DNA of 64,000 bases, taken from Ruegeria aquimaris. GTDB taxonomy: Bacteria; Pseudomonadota; Alphaproteobacteria; Rhodobacterales; Rhodobacteraceae. The notes under the pieces were generated by a model. The model saw only the letters and a program-made list of their open reading frames with translations. It had not been told where the DNA came from and ran no database searches. Within the stretch, counting starts at the first letter, position 1; each line of letters begins with the position of its first letter. The position numbers and the translations under genes are program-made. Of the stretch, positions 61,956-64,000 are shown piece after piece. The stretch spans positions 182,282 to 246,281 of the forward strand of contig NZ_JAOWLB010000006.1 of the NCBI RefSeq assembly GCF_025751555.1, in the 5' to 3' direction.

Positions 61956-64000
61956 ATGGTTCGAGCGACCGCCGAATTTGACATAAGTCCACAACATTCC
62001 TTCGGGCAAATCTTTCATGCAGAAGATGGCCCGATCGTCTTGCCTGCTGATCTGAGACTTTTCACCGCCGACTTTGCAAAGGCCGGCGCGGATCTGCACA
62101 TCGTCGATACGGATGGGCAATCCCTCAGAATAATCAACTATTTTTCCGAAGTTGAGCCACCCGACCTGATCTCTTTTGATGGCGGGGTTCTGCACGGTGG
62201 CACAGTTCGCCTGTTGGCCGGAGCGGGTCTCGACGCCCTCGTGGCTCAAGTCGGCTCCGCACAGGGTTCCATTCCGATCGGTCAGGTCGAACTGGTTTCA
62301 GGTGGCGCTAGGGTGCAACGGCTAGACGGGTCGATTGACGATCTGAGCATCGGCACCAAGATCTATGCCAACGATGTCTTGCTGACCGACAACGACGGGC
62401 GTCTCTCGGTCACGTTCGCCGACGGCACGATCTTTTCGTTATCCGAGTCGTCGCGGATGGTGATCGACGAACTTGTCTACGCGCCCGAGGGAACCGGCAA
62501 CAGCGGAAAGTTCAACCTCATTAACGGAGGCTTTGTCTTCATCGCCGGGCAAGTGGCAAAGACGGGTGACATGGATGTCACCACGCCAGCGGCGACAATG
62601 GGCATACGCGGCACGAATGTCTCCGCCCTGCTTTCGAAGGTCGAGCAAGTCACGCGGCTGACCGTTGCGCTGAACTACGATCCGGACGGACATCTCGGGA
62701 TTATCGACGTCTTCGATCTCGATAACAACCTGATCACCACCATCACGGCCACGGACACCGCCTGGCTCATCTCGTCGGTCGAAGGCATTGCCATGGAACT
62801 TCCACGCAATGTAGGCGACGAAGCCGAGGATGCAGAGCTTATAGCCGATGCGCTGGCGGCCTTCGCTGCGGCCCAGCAGCGCCTTCTCAATGGCGAGAAC
62901 TATGTCGAGATCGGCTCGCACAATTTCAATGGCGCTCCGGCCGGTCCTCAAATCGATGATTTGAACCTGCCGTTTGGACCGGACCAATTTCCCGAGAATG
63001 AAGACTTCAATTTCAATTCCGACGGTAACTCAAATGGAAACGCCCCGTTCAATGAGGGCCGGCTCAACCCCGATATCGACAATGTTCGTGACCCGTTCGA
63101 TCCGGCGGATCCGCAAGATCTGGTTGTCACCGGAAACGAGGATGCTGGCGGCGACTCGCCTATAGAAGGGCAAATTCTCTTTGACGAAGGATCCGTCGTC
63201 TCGGGGTCGTTTTCGGTGCAGGTTTCGCCGGAACATGGTGCGGTCCTGCTTTCCGGAGACGGGTCATTCACCTATATCCCCGACCCGAATTTTTTCGGCA
63301 TAGACGGTTTTACTTACGAGGTCCTTTCCAGTGACGGAACAGTCCTGTCCGGCGTCGTCACGATCAATGTACTGGCGGTGAATGACGTACCTCAAGTCAG
63401 GCCAGACCGGTTCACGATGAACGAAGACGGTACCGTCTCAGGCTCTGTTCTGAACAACGACAATGACATCGACGGCGATGAGCTCTTTGTCACCATCGCG
63501 ACCACGCCCGCTAACGGGTCGCTGGATATCTCTCCGGATGGATCCTTCGTGTATTCGCCGCACCCGAATTTTTCCGGCACGGATACATTTGTCTATACGG
63601 TCTCCGACGGCCAGGGCGGATTTGCGTCCGGAGTTGTTACACTGACCGTCACCCCGGTCAACGACGCCCCCGTCGCGGGCGACGACAGCGTCACCACCGC
63701 CGAGGACACCCCGCTCACCTTCGATCCGCGCGGCAATGACGGCGATCCCGACGGCGACACGCTCAGCCTCGCCGCGGTCACCCAGCCCGGCCATGGCAGC
63801 GTCGCGATCAACCCAGACGGCACCCTCACCTATAGCCCCGCCGCCGATTTCCACGGCTCCGACAGCTTCACCTACACCCTCTCCGACGGCCAGGGCGGCA
63901 GCGATACCGCCACCGTCACCGTCACCGTCACCCCGGTCAACGACGCCCCCGTCGCGGGCGACGACAGCGTCACCACCGCCGAGGACACCCCGCTCACCTT
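61956..64000 (+). CDS. FecR-domain, cadherin-like repeat giant protein, 3' end beyond window
   Basis: 681 codons are visible, with no stop. Residues 1-110 are unassigned and lack a Sec signal peptide. About 115-225 is a FecR-type beta domain (FADGTIFSLSESSRMVIDEL; DVTTPAATMGIRGTNVSALL). A linker rich in Asn, Asp and Phe spans 290-390. From about 391 there are cadherin/VCBS-like tandem repeats of about 90 residues, each ending FTYxxSDGQGG and VTPVNDAPVA. Its lack of a signal peptide and its place beside TolC-ABC-HlyD genes mark it as the likely type I secretion substrate, a surface adhesin. Confidence 0.82.
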   Translation, partial: MVRATAEFDISPQHSFGQIFHAEDGPIVLPADLRLFTADFAKAGADLHIVDTDGQSLRIINYFSEVEPPDLISFDGGVLHGGTVRLLAGAGLDALVAQVGSAQGSIPIGQVELVSGGARVQRLDGSIDDLSIGTKIYANDVLLTDNDGRLSVTFADGTIFSLSESSRMVIDELVYAPEGTGNSGKFNLINGGFVFIAGQVAKTGDMDVTTPAATMGIRGTNVSALLSKVEQVTRLTVALNYDPDGHLGIIDVFDLDNNLITTITATDTAWLISSVEGIAMELPRNVGDEAEDAELIADALAAFAAAQQRLLNGENYVEIGSHNFNGAPAGPQIDDLNLPFGPDQFPENEDFNFNSDGNSNGNAPFNEGRLNPDIDNVRDPFDPADPQDLVVTGNEDAGGDSPIEGQILFDEGSVVSGSFSVQVSPEHGAVLLSGDGSFTYIPDPNFFGIDGFTYEVLSSDGTVLSGVVTINVLAVNDVPQVRPDRFTMNEDGTVSGSVLNNDNDIDGDELFVTIATTPANGSLDISPDGSFVYSPHPNFSGTDTFVYTVSDGQGGFASGVVTLTVTPVNDAPVAGDDSVTTAEDTPLTFDPRGNDGDPDGDTLSLAAVTQPGHGSVAINPDGTLTYSPAADFHGSDSFTYTLSDGQGGSDTATVTVTVTPVNDAPVAGDDSVTTAEDTPLT
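63648..64000 (+). repeat. Near-identical tandem repeat, 279-bp period
   Basis: The sequence from 63648 recurs from 63927: all 74 bases before the window edge are identical to 63648-63721. The unit is 93 codons, one cadherin-like domain (VTPVNDAPVAGDDSVTTAED start). The array continues past the window edge. Confidence 0.85.

Noticed and set aside
63648..64000. CRISPR-like array
   Set aside because: The repeats are coding, 279 bases long and in frame, with no spacers; they are protein domains. No short spaced repeats were seen anywhere in the window.

Overview
The window looks like a chromosomal segment of a high-GC Rhodobacterales (Roseobacter-group, Ruegeria-like) alphaproteobacterium. The evidence is the aerobic cob gene set, choline-O-sulfate use genes, periplasmic glucan genes, a Pha/Mrp antiporter with fused A and B subunits, and a roseobacter-style mix of catabolic enzymes. 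No rRNA, tRNA or CRISPR array is visible. Species assignment is inference from gene content, not from a database match.

Layout. 1-1.5 kb: betI-betC (choline-sulfatase, cut by the window edge) with a BetI-like operator. 1.5-3.6 kb: a 3-hydroxyisobutyrate-dehydrogenase-like enzyme divergent from a LysR regulator, with two perfect palindromes between them. 3.7-17.8 kb: a cobalamin riboswitch followed by a DUF1636 gene, cobW, cobN, cobG, cobH, cobI, cobJ, (cobK inverted), cobL, cobE, cobM, cobB, cobA and cobF. This covers the oxygen-dependent corrin-ring route from uroporphyrinogen III to cobalt insertion, without CobS and CobT. 17.9-19.9 kb: a second cobalamin riboswitch, cbtB-cbtA (cobalt uptake), a His-rich exported protein, and a second DUF1636 gene on the other strand. 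20-25 kb: a LysR regulator, an aspartate-dehydrogenase-like enzyme, an orphan molybdopterin hydroxylase large subunit and a DapA-family lyase; two matching operator-like sites tie this module together. 25-30 kb: two thiamine-diphosphate enzymes, a DUF302 protein and a CaiB-type CoA-transferase. 30-36 kb: a TTC38-like TPR protein and opgC-opgG-opgH (periplasmic glucans). 36-37.5 kb: a PHB-depolymerase-like esterase and a rhodanese. 37.8-43.7 kb: the seven-subunit Mrp/Pha antiporter as six genes. 43.7-47 kb: an oxidoreductase-SelD fusion and selU facing it, i.e. tRNA 2-selenouridine synthesis.

47-54.6 kb is a decayed accessory island. It holds remnants of IS6, IS21, IS5 and IS3 transposases, and a broken two-gene unit made of a sacsin-like GHKL ATPase and a UPF1-like SF1 helicase. 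That unit carries a frameshift, an amber codon in Walker B, an altered Walker A and an IS21 insertion. One intact protein of unknown function survives in it.

54.6-64 kb is a type I secretion locus: TolC-like, ABC exporter and HlyD-like adaptor genes, a convergent CHASE2-adenylate cyclase, and the start of a very large FecR/cadherin-repeat protein running off the window, which is the likely secreted substrate. Its repeats are nearly identical at DNA level and much richer in GC than the start of the gene.
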